DNA of 64,000 nucleotides from Halomonas sp. (lineage in GTDB: Bacteria > Pseudomonadota > Gammaproteobacteria > Pseudomonadales > Halomonadaceae): NCBI RefSeq assembly GCF_029263665.1, contig NZ_JAJUFQ010000012.1:1-64000 (forward strand), in the 5' to 3' direction. The position numbers and the translations under genes are program-made. Every line of letters starts with the position of its first letter. Positions within the stretch are counted from its first letter, which is position 1. Below are positions 37,707 through 48,142 of this stretch, piece after piece. The notes beneath the pieces are model-generated. The model was given only the letters and a program-made list of their open reading frames with translations. It ran no database searches and was not told the origin of the DNA.

Positions 37707-38756
37707 ATGCTGAAGCGGTTGGAAATCGATAACCTCACGCTTTTTCCTCACGCGCGGCTTGATTTAGCACCGGGGCTGAATGTCATTGTTGGTGAGAACG
37801 GCACCGGTAAGTCGCATCTGCTCAAGATGGCCTATAGCGCTATCGCCAACGCATACGAGCAGCACAATGAGCCCAGTGTGGTCGACCCAACCAAGGCGCT
37901 GCTGCAGAAAGGGATTGCCGACAAGCTGATCAAGGTATTTCGGCCAGAGTCGCTAGGCCGGCTGGCCAGCCGTCGCCAGGGAGCCCAGACCTGCAAGGTC
38001 TCTATCTCCTTTCAGCAGGCGCAGCAGGATACTGCCTTTAGCTTCAGTACGCGCTCTCAGACCGAGGTTAAGATCGACCGGTTACCCAGTGTATGGCAAG
38101 AGAAGGCGCCGGTCTTTATGCCTACGCGTGAGCTGCTGAGCCAATATCACTGGCTACTGCCGCTCTATGAAAGCCGCCATGTGGATATCGAAGAGCACCA
38201 TATCGATCTTTGCAAACTGTTGGGTGCTCCCGCCATCAAAGGGCCTCGCGAAAAGGCCGTGGCTGAGCTGGTAGCCCCACTGGAAGAGGCCATGGGTGGC
38301 AAGGTAGTGCTAGACAAAAACGGGCGTTTCTACCTGCGTATTCCCGGCCAGGGTAACCTGGAGATGCCGCTAGTGGCCGAAGGACTGCGCAAGTTAGCGA
38401 TGTTGGCTCGCTTAATCACCACTGGCTCGCTGCTCGACAAGGGCTATCTGTTCTGGGATGAGCCCGAGGCCAATCTCAATCCCAAACTGATCAAACTAGT
38501 GGCTCGGGCTGCTTTTGCGCTGAGCCAACAGGGGATTCAGGTGGTGATTGCTACTCACAGCTACTTCTTGCTCAAAGAGCTTGATCTGCTGACTCGTCAG
38601 CAAGCGGTTGCGCAGCGCTACTTTGCCCTGGTTCGCGGTGAGGGACTGGTTGAGCGTATCGAGGCCGCCGACCACCTCAGCGGCCTGGAGCATCTAGTCA
38701 GCCTAGATGAAGAGTTGGCCCAGTACGATCGCGAGATGGAGCTGGCCGATGCCTGA
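37707..38756 (+). CDS. AAA (ABC/OLD-type) ATPase
   Basis: A 349-residue ATPase of the SMC/OLD-like group. The N-terminal strand MLKRLEIDNLTLFPHARLDL leads to Walker A GENGTGKSH near residue 31. Walker B is GYLFWDEPEANLNP near 250 and the switch histidine is in IATHSYFLLKEL near 285. There is no fused TOPRIM domain; instead the next gene, overlapping by 8 bases, encodes a small PD-(D/E)XK protein. The pair therefore resembles a split OLD/Gabija-like sensor-nuclease unit. It starts 8 bases after the methylase stop. Function in sensing phage DNA or gating the nuclease is inferred. Confidence 0.86.
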   Translation: MLKRLEIDNLTLFPHARLDLAPGLNVIVGENGTGKSHLLKMAYSAIANAYEQHNEPSVVDPTKALLQKGIADKLIKVFRPESLGRLASRRQGAQTCKVSISFQQAQQDTAFSFSTRSQTEVKIDRLPSVWQEKAPVFMPTRELLSQYHWLLPLYESRHVDIEEHHIDLCKLLGAPAIKGPREKAVAELVAPLEEAMGGKVVLDKNGRFYLRIPGQGNLEMPLVAEGLRKLAMLARLITTGSLLDKGYLFWDEPEANLNPKLIKLVARAAFALSQQGIQVVIATHSYFLLKELDLLTRQQAVAQRYFALVRGEGLVERIEAADHLSGLEHLVSLDEELAQYDREMELADA

Positions 38757-39345
38757 GGTGCAGGAAGGACGCTTGACGTTCCGTTTTCCCGAGGACTGGC
38801 AACTGGCCAAGTATGACGACAGTAACTGGCACCGCCAGCAGATGAAGAGTCGCCCTAAGGGCGTGGATATTCTGGCACACGATGGCGGCCCGACCCACTG
38901 GTGGATCGAAGTCAAGGATTGCGAGGGCTACGAGCCAGAAAACCGTCCTCGGTTCTCAGGAACAGAGCCCGCTGAGGTCACCCAGGCAAGAGAGTGGGTT
39001 GATCAACAAGGGTTGAAGCCTTCGGTGCAGGTGGCTCGCCGCAAGCCGTTTATCGTCGATGAAGTCGAGGAGAAACTGCGCGATACCCTCGCGGCGATCA
39101 CCATCGCCCAGCGCAAGGCTGCCCCCGAGCTCGCAGATTTTTACGTTGTACAAGCTCAATCGCCAGCGCTCAGGGTCGTGCTGCTGCTGACATGGAACCA
39201 TCGTGATTTCAAACGCCTGGCCTCTCGTCTGCAAACACGACTAGAGCGCGCCCTTGCGCCCTACGGAATCCGGGGCTTTGTGGTGAACGAACAGAACCCG
39301 GGAGACGCTGGGTTGCATTGCCAGGTGACAAGGGGTGAGGCATGA
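38749..39345 (+). CDS. Small PD-(D/E)XK-like nuclease partner
   Basis: A 198-residue protein I cannot assign to a named family. VDILAHDGGPTHWWIEVKD near residues 40-58 has the spacing of a PD-(D/E)XK nuclease core (D, then E-x-K), and a following helix (EVTQAREWVDQQ) fits the fold. No other domain is seen. The start ATG overlaps the ATPase gene by 8 bases and its stop overlaps the McrB-like gene by ATGA, so its synthesis is coupled to both. Likely the effector nuclease of the upstream ATPase. Confidence 0.75.
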   Translation: MPEVQEGRLTFRFPEDWQLAKYDDSNWHRQQMKSRPKGVDILAHDGGPTHWWIEVKDCEGYEPENRPRFSGTEPAEVTQAREWVDQQGLKPSVQVARRKPFIVDEVEEKLRDTLAAITIAQRKAAPELADFYVVQAQSPALRVVLLLTWNHRDFKRLASRLQTRLERALAPYGIRGFVVNEQNPGDAGLHCQVTRGEA

Positions 39346-41855
39346 GCATTGAGCAGGCGATAGAGCAGCTCACGCGCAGCGATATGATTCGCACCATTGA
39401 AGCAAGCGGTCAACGTATACCGCCTGGAGAGCGCTACTCATGTCTTTATCAAGGACGCCGCTTGGATCCCAAACGCTTGGTGGCGGAGTCTCTGGCGCAA
39501 ACCAAGCAGCACAAGGTTGATCCTGAGGCTCTGGAGCAAGAGCTTTACGAGCCCTTTATCGAGGCGCTTAGGGAGCGTGAATTTACGGTGGTTAGCAATC
39601 CTCGCCAGATCGGCGATACCGAACTGACGGTGATGGTCTACGAGGTGAAAAAGCCGCCGCTGGTACAAGAGAACTTCAAACGCCTGTTCTCGGCTAACCA
39701 GAACCGCTTTTACTGGAACCGTGATAAGTTCGCCAGGTTGAAACGGGGTGCTCCGGTATTCGTGGTCAACAATAGCGCCTCCCGAGTGCTGTTTGGCTAC
39801 ATTCAAGACACCAGGATCGTCGCCGAATTTGATGAGGAGAGCCACGTCAGCCGCTTTACTCATCAGGGTGAGACTTTTGAGGTAAGTGGCCAGTACCCAG
39901 AGTTCGTCAGCATTGAGGTTAGATCGCTGCAGCATCCACCGCTTGGTTGGCAGTGGAAAACCTTCGGCAGCGGTGAGCACTCCTATATATCGGGAGCTGA
40001 AGTCAGTGCCAACGCAGCCAGAAATAATCTGGAACGGGTCAATTTACTGCTCGAGGTGTTTGCACGTGAGGAAGAAGTCGCCCTGCAACTGCAGACCTGC
40101 TACCAGGCTCTGCAAGCCCAAGTCGTCGAGCCTAATGAACTTGAGCAGCATGAACCTCGTGTGTGGTATGTGATGCAGGGCAAAACCTTCACCCCTCAAC
40201 AGGGCCTGGCCTATCTCTGGGCGCCGCTCGAGGGTAAAGGGGGGCGCTCCTTCAGCCACTGGAAGGCCGTTGGTGATGTCCGGCCCGGTGACATCGTCGT
40301 TCATCATGCTGCGAGCGAGGTGCAAGCTGTGTCACGGGCGGATTCGATGCCCTTCGTGACCCCTCAGCCGGATGGCGTTGACAACGAGTGGCGCGGTGAA
40401 GGGCAGCGTGTTGACTTAGAGGTTCTGGTCCAGTTGAAGCAACCCATTACCTTGGATGCTATCCGGCAGAGGAGACCTCTGCTACAGAAAGCTCTTGCCG
40501 ATGTACGTGGTCCCTACAATCGCGATGGCACGGGTAATCAGGGGTATCTGTTTGAGTTTACCTGGGAAGCTCTGGCGATCCTGCTCGAAGGGTGCTCCAT
40601 CGCATTGCCCGAGGAGATCCTGCGCTGGTTACCTTCGTTTGACGAAATAGTGGAAGAGACCGAGGAAACGGTAATTGACGATACGCTTTCTGAGGTAGCT
40701 CAGGAGCGCCGCTTGCCAATCGAGATGACCCAAGCCCCGGCCAAAGAGTGGTTGCCCCAGGTACAAGCCTATATGGCCAGCCAGGGGTTCCATTATTCGC
40801 TGGCGGAGGTCGCCAACTTCTACCTTTGTTTACGTACTAAGCCACTGGCGATGTTAGCGGGCATCTCTGGGACCGGTAAGACCCAGCTGGTGCGCCAGTT
40901 CGCCAAGGCCATTGGCTACGGTGATTCCGACCACTGCGTATTGATCGCCGTGCGCCCTGATTGGGCCGATAGCTCGGATTTGTTTGGCTACGCCAATATT
41001 CAGGGCAAGTTCGAGACCAAGCCACTGCTAGATGTGATGGCACGCGCTATCGAGCATCCTGATGAGCTTTATTTTGTCATCCTGGACGAGATGAACCTGG
41101 CCCGGGTCGAGCACTACTTCTCCGAGTTTCTGAGTTTTATTGAGACTCGGGAACGTGACAATGATGACGTCGTTGTTACCGAGGCGCTGATCAGCCGCGC
41201 CGATGTGAACGGCGGCCGCCCGGTCTACCTGCCCCAGAATCTGATGGTGGTGGGCACGGTGAATATGGACGAGACCACCCATGCCTTCAGCCGCAAGGTG
41301 CTCGATCGTGCCAACGCCATTGAGATGAACGATATCGACTTGACATGGGTGACTCCGGAGCGAGATGTGGCGTCGGTCTCAGGTATTTATGCCGATGCAC
41401 TAAAGGCTCCGTTTCTTAACTCGGTAGATTTAAGCGATGCCGACAAACGAGCCCTCACGGCCCCAATGAAGTTGTTGATGCGAGTCAATGGAGTATTGGA
41501 GCCTGCCGGGCTGCACTTCGGTTACCGCGTGCGTGACGAGGTGGCCTTCTACCTGACGCTGCATCGCGAGGAGGCGCTGGAGAGCCTTAATGGCTTTGAC
41601 GCTGATGCGGCCATGGACTTTCAGCTGATGCAGAAGGTGCTGCCACGCATCCAGGGCAGCTCGCTCAGCGTGCTCAAGGTGCTGACACGCTTGCTGAGCC
41701 TGCTGGCAGAAAAGCCACTAGACGATGAGGCCGAATACCACATCCTCGAGAAGGAGGTTGATCCGCTTGCCACTCGCTATCCACGCAGCGTCAAGAAGCT
41801 GCTGTTTATGCTGCAGCGCTTCCATGACGATGGCTTCACCTCCTACTGGCTGTGA
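39342..41855 (+). CDS. McrB-like AAA+ GTPase with N-terminal reader domains (EVE-like)
   Basis: An 837-residue protein. The C-terminal third is a McrB-type AAA+ motor: Walker A GISGTGKTQL near 505, ADSSDLFGYAN, Walker B VILDEMNLARVEHYF near 580 and the McrB-specific VGTVNMDETTHAFSRKVLDR near 640. Residues about 275-420 look like an EVE-type domain (WYVMQGKTFTPQQGLAYLWA, PGDIVVHH, NQGYLFEFTW), known to read modified bases. Residues about 105-190 (NRFYWNRDKFARLKRGAPVF, VLFGYIQDTRIV) may be a second PUA-like fold. McrB motors drive cleavage of modified DNA through a McrC-type nuclease, encoded next. Confidence 0.87.
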   Translation: MSIEQAIEQLTRSDMIRTIEASGQRIPPGERYSCLYQGRRLDPKRLVAESLAQTKQHKVDPEALEQELYEPFIEALREREFTVVSNPRQIGDTELTVMVYEVKKPPLVQENFKRLFSANQNRFYWNRDKFARLKRGAPVFVVNNSASRVLFGYIQDTRIVAEFDEESHVSRFTHQGETFEVSGQYPEFVSIEVRSLQHPPLGWQWKTFGSGEHSYISGAEVSANAARNNLERVNLLLEVFAREEEVALQLQTCYQALQAQVVEPNELEQHEPRVWYVMQGKTFTPQQGLAYLWAPLEGKGGRSFSHWKAVGDVRPGDIVVHHAASEVQAVSRADSMPFVTPQPDGVDNEWRGEGQRVDLEVLVQLKQPITLDAIRQRRPLLQKALADVRGPYNRDGTGNQGYLFEFTWEALAILLEGCSIALPEEILRWLPSFDEIVEETEETVIDDTLSEVAQERRLPIEMTQAPAKEWLPQVQAYMASQGFHYSLAEVANFYLCLRTKPLAMLAGISGTGKTQLVRQFAKAIGYGDSDHCVLIAVRPDWADSSDLFGYANIQGKFETKPLLDVMARAIEHPDELYFVILDEMNLARVEHYFSEFLSFIETRERDNDDVVVTEALISRADVNGGRPVYLPQNLMVVGTVNMDETTHAFSRKVLDRANAIEMNDIDLTWVTPERDVASVSGIYADALKAPFLNSVDLSDADKRALTAPMKLLMRVNGVLEPAGLHFGYRVRDEVAFYLTLHREEALESLNGFDADAAMDFQLMQKVLPRIQGSSLSVLKVLTRLLSLLAEKPLDDEAEYHILEKEVDPLATRYPRSVKKLLFMLQRFHDDGFTSYWL

Positions 41856-41861
41856 GCTGAT

Positions 41862-44291
41862 ATGACGTCGCTCTGTTTCGACCATCCTGACGGTACCATC
41901 TGCCACCTTTTGGTGAGCGATGTGCGGTTACCTCAGGCGATTTTGGAGCAGCAGCATCATGAGGCCCCACAGGCTCGTTTTACCCCTCACGGGTTGAGTC
42001 TGAACCTTCAAGACTCAGAGCTGGAGGGCCCGGTTGAGACTCCATTGTTCTTTGAATGGCAGCGCTTGGAATGGTTGTTTGAGCCGGGTGAAACATGTCA
42101 GTTTCAGCCTCCGCTCAGACTGTTCGTCAATGATGCACCTCAGGAGCGGGTAAAGTCCAAGCTATTGCACGGCAAGACTCGACTGATGGGTTCCATCAAC
42201 CTCGAGAACAGTGTAGGGCTGACACGATTTGATGTGCGCGATGATCATGGCAAAGTGCTATTTGCGCTGGACGCTGAAGTGTTCCCTCAGAAGCTGGATT
42301 ACAAAGATGATTTTCCGGCTATGTTGGATGAGATCACGGAGATCTTGTATTCCCTAGCGTTCGATGCCTTTACTAAGACTTTCGCTTCTACCAAACCGCG
42401 CTCGACATACCGCCAACTGACCTCCGAGTGGCTGAATCTATTCAAGGCGCTCTACCACAGCCTTGAGCAGAGCCTGGATACGTTACTGCACTCACCTAAG
42501 TCTGACCTGCGCAAGGAATCTCGCGTGAAGCCGATTCACCGAGTGAAGCGGGTGACATCCAGGGCGATAAAAGCGGCCTCCCAGCGTCCTGACCGCTACT
42601 GCCGCGGAGGAGGGCTGCAGGTTGCTGATGGCGTGCAGCTCTCGCATCTGAGCGAGCAACACAAGCGCATCAGCTACGACACCCAGGAAAATCGTTTTGT
42701 GGCTTGGGCTATCACGGACATCATGCGTCAGATTCAGCGTGCTATACAGCACTTGAGTGGCAAGAAGGGCCTTGATCAACAGCGTATCCGGTTTGAGGTT
42801 GAGGCGCTCGAGCGTAGTAAGTCGCACCTTCGCCGCCGTTTGCGTGGTCCGGTACTCAGCGAGGTGGGTACCTTCAACCATCAGATGTTCTTCTCCACAG
42901 CACTGACCATGGCACCGGGATATAAGGAGTTCTACCACCGCTTCTTGTTGTTGCGGAAAGGCTTGGCCATGGCGGAGCATCCGCTGTTCAAGATGGACTA
43001 TAAGGATATCGCCACCATTTACGAATATTGGTGCTTCCTGAAAACAGTGAGCCTGTTACGGGAGAGCCCCAAGTACGACTTAGCAAGCAACGACATTGTC
43101 AAGTTAGAGCACAACCGCTTCAAAGTGAGTCTGAAGAAGGGCAAATGCTCGGGGGTTAACTTTGTTCAGCGTGGTACCGGCGACGATATCTCGATCTACT
43201 TCAATCGCTCATTCAAGCGTGATTCCTACACTTATACCTTCGATCAACGCCCGGACCAGTTTATCGAGTTCTCGCGTAACGGCTTTGGTCGGGGGAAGGG
43301 CAAGAAGTCATTCAAAGTAGTGATGGATGCTAAGTACCGCTTCGATCGTGAGTCGGTGGGTTACCCTTCATCAACAACTCCCTATGGGCCGCCACTGGAT
43401 ACTATCGCCCAGTTGCATCGCTATCGAGACGCCATCCTCTGGGAGCAGGGGCAGGATGAAACAGTTAAGGTGGCCAACAAGAGTATTGGTGGCGTGATTT
43501 TGTTTCCTTACCCCGGGGATGAGCAGAACTTCGTTGAGCACCCATTCTACAAAAGCATCGACAAGGTCAACATTGGAGCCATTCCACTACAGCCAGGCCG
43601 AAAGAGAAGGAATACGCTGTTCCGGCAATACCTGGATAGCCTGTTCGAGCAGCCAGGCGAGGTGATCACGGAGTCGCTTTACCACTACGATGACCGGGTC
43701 TATCAGCAGCGCCGCCAGTCGAGTAAGGATCTGGTGATGGTAGGGCTGATCCCCACCAAGGAGCGGGCAGCGAGGCTGCAGTACCATTTCGAGCACAAGG
43801 TCTTTTATACCCGGCGGCCGGCTTCCTCGCGCTATCCACTGCATGAAGTGAAGGCGGTGGCGCTGTATGACCAGTCTAGCCTCTCGATCATTGGTTGGGC
43901 TGAAGTAGAGGATATCGAAGTGCTGGTGGGCAATGAACTCTCACGAACAGGCACGACATGGGCGCCTAGTAAGCCTGACCAACCTTATTATGTTTATCGT
44001 CTAGGCCCGATTCAGCGCATCAAGCTGTTATCGAGCCACCAGATGAAGGGCAATCGTACTGGCCGCTACTTCATTTCACGGCTGGGCCTGGAATTGGCGA
44101 TCGACGAACAAGAGCCTCAGCTGCAGTTCATTGATAGCTGGGAGCAGTACATTAAATGGAAGACGTTGAAGACGCGCTACCGAGTAGTGCGTGTTGAGCG
44201 CAAACAAAACACTGATCCGAGCACTGGTAGACCAGTGAACCATCTCGAGTTCATCGCAGAATCAGACGTGGAGCCGTCATCATGTCACTGA
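41862..44291 (+). CDS. DUF2357/DUF524 McrC-like nuclease (COG1700)
   Basis: An 809-residue protein with an N-terminal DUF2357-type region and a central DUF524 (PDDEXK_7) nuclease domain. Family marks are [20 protein letters not shown], the [18 protein letters not shown] helix near 385, and the catalytic [13 protein letters not shown] near 487 (D-A-K, the PD-(D/E)XK core). COG1700 proteins pair with McrB-like GTPases in place of McrC. The gene follows the McrB-like gene by 6 bases and overlaps the DUF499 gene by 10. The C-terminal 250 residues are not assigned. Predicted effector nuclease of a type IV-like module. Confidence 0.85.
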   Translation: MTSLCFDHPDGTICHLLVSDVRLPQAILEQQHHEAPQARFTPHGLSLNLQDSELEGPVETPLFFEWQRLEWLFEPGETCQFQPPLRLFVNDAPQERVKSKLLHGKTRLMGSINLENSVGLTRFDVRDDHGKVLFALDAEVFPQKLDYKDDFPAMLDEITEILYSLAFDAFTKTFASTKPRSTYRQLTSEWLNLFKALYHSLEQSLDTLLHSPKSDLRKESRVKPIHRVKRVTSRAIKAASQRPDRYCRGGGLQVADGVQLSHLSEQHKRISYDTQENRFVAWAITDIMRQIQRAIQHLSGKKGLDQQRIRFEVEALERSKSHLRRRLRGPVLSEVGTFNHQMFFSTALTMAPGYKEFYHRFLLLRKGLAMAEHPLFKMDYKDIATIYEYWCFLKTVSLLRESPKYDLASNDIVKLEHNRFKVSLKKGKCSGVNFVQRGTGDDISIYFNRSFKRDSYTYTFDQRPDQFIEFSRNGFGRGKGKKSFKVVMDAKYRFDRESVGYPSSTTPYGPPLDTIAQLHRYRDAILWEQGQDETVKVANKSIGGVILFPYPGDEQNFVEHPFYKSIDKVNIGAIPLQPGRKRRNTLFRQYLDSLFEQPGEVITESLYHYDDRVYQQRRQSSKDLVMVGLIPTKERAARLQYHFEHKVFYTRRPASSRYPLHEVKAVALYDQSSLSIIGWAEVEDIEVLVGNELSRTGTTWAPSKPDQPYYVYRLGPIQRIKLLSSHQMKGNRTGRYFISRLGLELAIDEQEPQLQFIDSWEQYIKWKTLKTRYRVVRVERKQNTDPSTGRPVNHLEFIAESDVEPSSCH

Positions 44292-47155
44292 AAGCCTGGC
44301 GAGACATCGCTACACCGCACAAGGATGTCCTGGAAGGCACCTTCAAACAGTCGGAATTCGCTGCCGATATCACTCAAGTGGCGACTGGAACCGCGCCAGA
44401 GGAATACCAGGACGCCGAGAAATTCTTCGCGCGAACCTATATCACAGAAGGTATGCGGCTGTTGTTGATTTCTGTGGCCCAGCGCCTTGCCGGGAAAGGT
44501 GGGGATCCTGTCATCCAGCTTCAGACGGCCTTTGGTGGGGGCAAGACCCACACCATGCTGGCGGTCTATCACCTAGCCTCACGTAAGACATCCACCGATA
44601 AGCTACATGGCGTTCCGCCGTTGCTGGACGAGGCTGGTGTCAGTGAGCTGCCGAGTGCCCGGGTGGCGGTGATCGACGGCATCAATATGGCGCCGAGCCA
44701 GCAGTCGGTGAAGAAGGAAGGCCAGATAGTTTCTACGCTATGGGGGGAGCTCGCCTGGCAGCTATTGGGCGACGAAGGCCTGGCCATGGTCAAGGAGTCT
44801 CATCTGCAAGGTACCTCGCCCGGCAAGCAGGTACTGGTGGAGCTACTGAAGAAGGCGGCGCCCTGCGTCATCTTGGTTGATGAGCTATTGGCTTACATCC
44901 GTCAGTTTGAGCTGGGCAAGTCTTATCCCGCTGGGACCTATGACAGTAACTTCAGCTTCATCCAAGCGCTCACCGAGGCAATGAAGGCAGTCCCCAACGC
45001 TATCCTGCTGGCATCTCTACCCGAGTCGGAGCTTGAGGTGGGGGGGAGCATGGGTCAACAGACTCTCATCGCACTGGAAAAGTATTTCGGTCGTGTGGAG
45101 TCGGTGTGGAAGCCAGTAGGCACTGAAGAAGCATTCGAGATCGTGCGACGCCGTTTGTTTGAGAGTGCTGGCGATCGTAGCGAGGTAGAGGGTGTTTGCC
45201 GCCAATTCTCGGAGTTCTATCGACAGCATGCTGAGAAGTTTCCCGCTGAGACTCAGTCCAATGAGTACTTTGAGCGTCTCTGCCGCTCCTATCCGATCCA
45301 TCCTGAGGTGTTCGACCGCCTATATGAAGACTGGTCGACCTTGGAAAAATTTCAGCGCACCCGTGGTGTGTTGCAGTTTATGGCGATCGTGATCCATCAG
45401 CTGTGGGTAACAGGAAACCGTGATGCATTGATCATGCCGGGGTCACTGCCGCTGGAAGACAGCAGTGTACGTGACAAGAGTCTTCACTATCTCCCGCAAG
45501 GCTGGCAGCCAGTGATTGAACGGGAGGTTGATGGGCCGCGTTCAGGTGCATTGGACCTGGATAAACAAATCGCATTGTTTGGTGGTGTACAGGCCGCCCG
45601 GCGAGCTGCACGGACTATCTTCCTGGGCAGTGCTGCTTCCAATAGTGTTCAGGCAGCCCGCGGCATCAAGCAGGAGCGGATCTTGCTGGGAGCTGCTCAG
45701 CCGGCCCAGTCGATCGGTGTCTTCGAAGACGTACTTAAGCGTTTACGTGACCGCTTGCACTATCTGTATTCCGAGCAGGACCGCTTCTGGTTTGATACTA
45801 AGCCCAATTTGCGCCGTGAGATGGAGAGCCGCAAGCAAAACATTAATGAGCGGGATGCACTGATTCCCTTACTTAAAGAGCGCACTAATCGGCTGATGGG
45901 GCGTCAGCATCACTTTGCTGGTATTCATGTCTTCAATACATCGAGCGATGTGCCGGACGAGTACGGTATAGGGCCTCGGTTAGTTGTATTGCCCATGGAT
46001 GCTGCATATAGCCGCACGGAAGCCAACCAGGCCTACAAGGCTGCCGAAGAGATTCTGCGTATGCGTGGGGAGCAGCCGCGGCAGAAGCAAAACCGACTGA
46101 TCTTCCTGGCTGCTGACTTTGATGTGGTAAGCCGCTTGAAGGACCAGGCGCGGACCTTTCTAGCTTGGAAATCCATCGTCGAGGACATCAATAATGACAT
46201 CCTCAATCAGGACCTTGTCCACCTGAGACAAGCTGAACAGAGCAGCAAGGCTGCGGAATCATCGTTGTCTCAGCTCATACGAGAGACCTACAAGTGGCTG
46301 ATGGCACCGGCAGAGGAGTTCGTGAAGGGAAAACCCACACTCGCGTGGGAAGTGGTACAGATATCCACTACTACCCAAAATCTGGTCGAGACCATCGAAA
46401 ATAAACTCCGTGAGGAGGAGTGGCTGATCTACGAATGGTCGCCAATCTTTCTGCGCAATATCCTTAAGCAATGGTATCTCAAAGATGGCGTGAACGAGGT
46501 CAGTGCCTTAAAGGTTTGGCAGGATAGCTGCCATTATCTCTACTTGCCGAGGTTGGTGAACGATCAAGTGTTCAAGAATGCCATGAATCAAGGCGTTGCC
46601 TCGGAAGACTTCTTTGGCTATGCCTCAGGCAAGGAAGGAGATACCTATCTCGGTTTTACCTTCGGCCAAGGCAGTATCGGTGGCTTAGATAGCGAGGCGC
46701 TATTCATCGAGCGTGAAGCTGCTAAAGCGTACAGTGACAAGCTGGCAGCGGAGGCTGCTCAACGTGCCAAAGTGCAGGAGGAGCGCAGAGGTGATCAATC
46801 CGTACCTGCATCCATTGGAGAGGGTGCCTCGAGCACAACAGGTTCCTCTGGACTCAGCGCACCGGTGGGCGGAGGGCTGGCAGGCGGCTCTGCCGATCAG
46901 ACAGAGGTTGCTAATGCAATCAAGAAGCACTTCTACGGCAACGTAGACCTGAACCCTCTCAAGGCGAAGATGGACTTCGCTACGTTGGTCGATGAGGTCG
47001 TGGAGCAGTTCACCCTACGTAGCGGCGTCGAGGTGAAGATCTCCGTGGAAATCGAGGCCACCAGTGCCGACGGCTTCGATGAGGCGCTGCAGCGGACCAT
47101 CAAGGAAAACTGCAACGTGCTGAAATTCAGCAGCTCGGAGTTTGAGGGAGAGTAA
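44282..47155 (+). CDS. DUF499 ATPase (COG1483)
   Basis: A 957-residue ATPase. It begins [20 protein letters not shown], typical of DUF499 proteins. Walker A is the glycine-rich [13 protein letters not shown] near residue 82 and Walker [15 protein letters not shown] near 198; [18 protein letters not shown] follows in the middle. A glycine/serine-rich linker (about 840-875) precedes a C-terminal domain of mixed alpha/beta type. COG1483 proteins are almost always next to COG1743 methylases and helicases in archaeal and bacterial defence islands. Here four genes separate it from the methylase. Last gene of the operon; a role as DNA-translocating or signalling ATPase, like PglY/BrxC in BREX, is a guess. 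Confidence 0.88.
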   Translation: MSLKAWRDIATPHKDVLEGTFKQSEFAADITQVATGTAPEEYQDAEKFFARTYITEGMRLLLISVAQRLAGKGGDPVIQLQTAFGGGKTHTMLAVYHLASRKTSTDKLHGVPPLLDEAGVSELPSARVAVIDGINMAPSQQSVKKEGQIVSTLWGELAWQLLGDEGLAMVKESHLQGTSPGKQVLVELLKKAAPCVILVDELLAYIRQFELGKSYPAGTYDSNFSFIQALTEAMKAVPNAILLASLPESELEVGGSMGQQTLIALEKYFGRVESVWKPVGTEEAFEIVRRRLFESAGDRSEVEGVCRQFSEFYRQHAEKFPAETQSNEYFERLCRSYPIHPEVFDRLYEDWSTLEKFQRTRGVLQFMAIVIHQLWVTGNRDALIMPGSLPLEDSSVRDKSLHYLPQGWQPVIEREVDGPRSGALDLDKQIALFGGVQAARRAARTIFLGSAASNSVQAARGIKQERILLGAAQPAQSIGVFEDVLKRLRDRLHYLYSEQDRFWFDTKPNLRREMESRKQNINERDALIPLLKERTNRLMGRQHHFAGIHVFNTSSDVPDEYGIGPRLVVLPMDAAYSRTEANQAYKAAEEILRMRGEQPRQKQNRLIFLAADFDVVSRLKDQARTFLAWKSIVEDINNDILNQDLVHLRQAEQSSKAAESSLSQLIRETYKWLMAPAEEFVKGKPTLAWEVVQISTTTQNLVETIENKLREEEWLIYEWSPIFLRNILKQWYLKDGVNEVSALKVWQDSCHYLYLPRLVNDQVFKNAMNQGVASEDFFGYASGKEGDTYLGFTFGQGSIGGLDSEALFIEREAAKAYSDKLAAEAAQRAKVQEERRGDQSVPASIGEGASSTTGSSGLSAPVGGGLAGGSADQTEVANAIKKHFYGNVDLNPLKAKMDFATLVDEVVEQFTLRSGVEVKISVEIEATSADGFDEALQRTIKENCNVLKFSSSEFEGE

Positions 47156-47333
47156 AGAGAGATACTGTGTTAACCATGGAGCTTGCAATGGCTGCCATGA
47201 TTCATGGATTAAAGACCATATTGTAAGAAGATGGGCGGCCTGGTGGCCGCCTATGCCGATGCTAGCTGGATAGCGAGCAGTAGGGCAGGCATGCACACTA
47301 CTATCCAATACAGCAGAACTAGGTGAACCCTAC

Positions 47334-47693
47334 ATGTCAGACCCTTTCAAGCAGCTTCACGTCGCCATGAACCAGTTTGCTACCGAGCGGGACTGGGACC
47401 AGTTTCACTCGCCCAAGAATCTGGCCATGGCGCTGACGGTGGAAGCAGCGGAGCTGCAGGAGTGCTTTCAGTGGCTGACGGAGGCTCAATCAAAGGACCT
47501 GGATGAGGCACAACTGGCTGCTGTGCGTGATGAGATTGCCGATGTTCAGCTTTACCTGATTCGCCTGGCGGGCAAGTTGGGTGTGGATATTGAACAGGCT
47601 TGCTGGGAGAAAATGGAGAAGAATGCCAAGAAATATCCCGCGGAGCAGGTGAAGGGAAGTGCGAAAAAGTATACGCATTATCAGAGCGAATGA
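47334..47693 (+). CDS. MazG-like nucleotide pyrophosphohydrolase
   Basis: A 119-residue all-alpha NTP-PPase of the MazG/dCTPase (RS21-C6) group. The metal-binding motifs are LTVEAAELQECFQW near residue 34 and VRDEIADVQLYLIRL near 62, giving the E-x-x-E...E-x-x-D set. It hydrolyses (d)NTPs, often non-canonical ones. It follows the defence operon by 180 bases on the same strand and could be co-transcribed, either as nucleotide-depleting defence or for sanitising phage-modified nucleotides. Confidence 0.86.
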   Translation: MSDPFKQLHVAMNQFATERDWDQFHSPKNLAMALTVEAAELQECFQWLTEAQSKDLDEAQLAAVRDEIADVQLYLIRLAGKLGVDIEQACWEKMEKNAKKYPAEQVKGSAKKYTHYQSE

Positions 47694-47791
47694 TATGCGC
47701 GTGCTTTTCGCTCTCTACAGAGACCTATCAGCCTAGCGGGCATCTAATGATGTATGCAGTACCGGTTATGGGAGATGGTGACAGCCTGAAG

Positions 47792-48142
47792 TCAGAACAG
47801 CGCTTCCAGTTCTTTACGCTGGGCTAGGTACTTTTCCGCATTTTGCTCGATCAGTTTGTTCAGGTTGATCAGTTTCCAACGAACTGCGGGGAGATTGGCA
47901 GCTTGCGGGCGCTCAATGGCAGTGGCGATGTGGTCCATCGCTTCATTGATCTCGGCAAGACTTTCAGTACGGTCCTTGACCGGTAGATAGGTCAGGTCGA
48001 TATCGACTGACAGACGTGGCATGTCGCGGTAGAACAGGTTGGTGGCCGTGCCGCCTTTCAGGGCGAAGACTTCCTCTTCGGCGACATATGGGAGGATTCG
48101 AACCAGCAGGGCGACCTGTGCTTCGTAATCTTCACGTGCCAT
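47792..48142 (-). CDS. AbiEii-type nucleotidyltransferase toxin with internal deletion
   Basis: A 116-residue protein, whereas AbiEii toxins are usually 250-300 residues. The N-terminal catalytic part is present (VFALKGGTATNLFYRDMPRL and SVDIDLTYLP), and so is the extreme C-terminal part (AVRWKLINLNKLIEQNAEKY). The 130 or more residues that normally lie between are missing, with the junction near residue 80 (about 47,900). The reading frame is kept. The start overlaps the AbiEi gene by 11 bases, the normal operon arrangement. Loss of the remaining catalytic residues suggests an inactive toxin. Confidence 0.82.
   Translation of the reverse strand: MAREDYEAQVALLVRILPYVAEEEVFALKGGTATNLFYRDMPRLSVDIDLTYLPVKDRTESLAEINEAMDHIATAIERPQAANLPAVRWKLINLNKLIEQNAEKYLAQRKELEALF

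Noticed and set aside
31217..47155. Canonical DISARM or BREX system
   Set aside because: DrmA, DrmB and DrmC (DISARM) and BrxL, BrxB, PglZ and PglX (BREX) are absent; only the helicase and general plan are similar.
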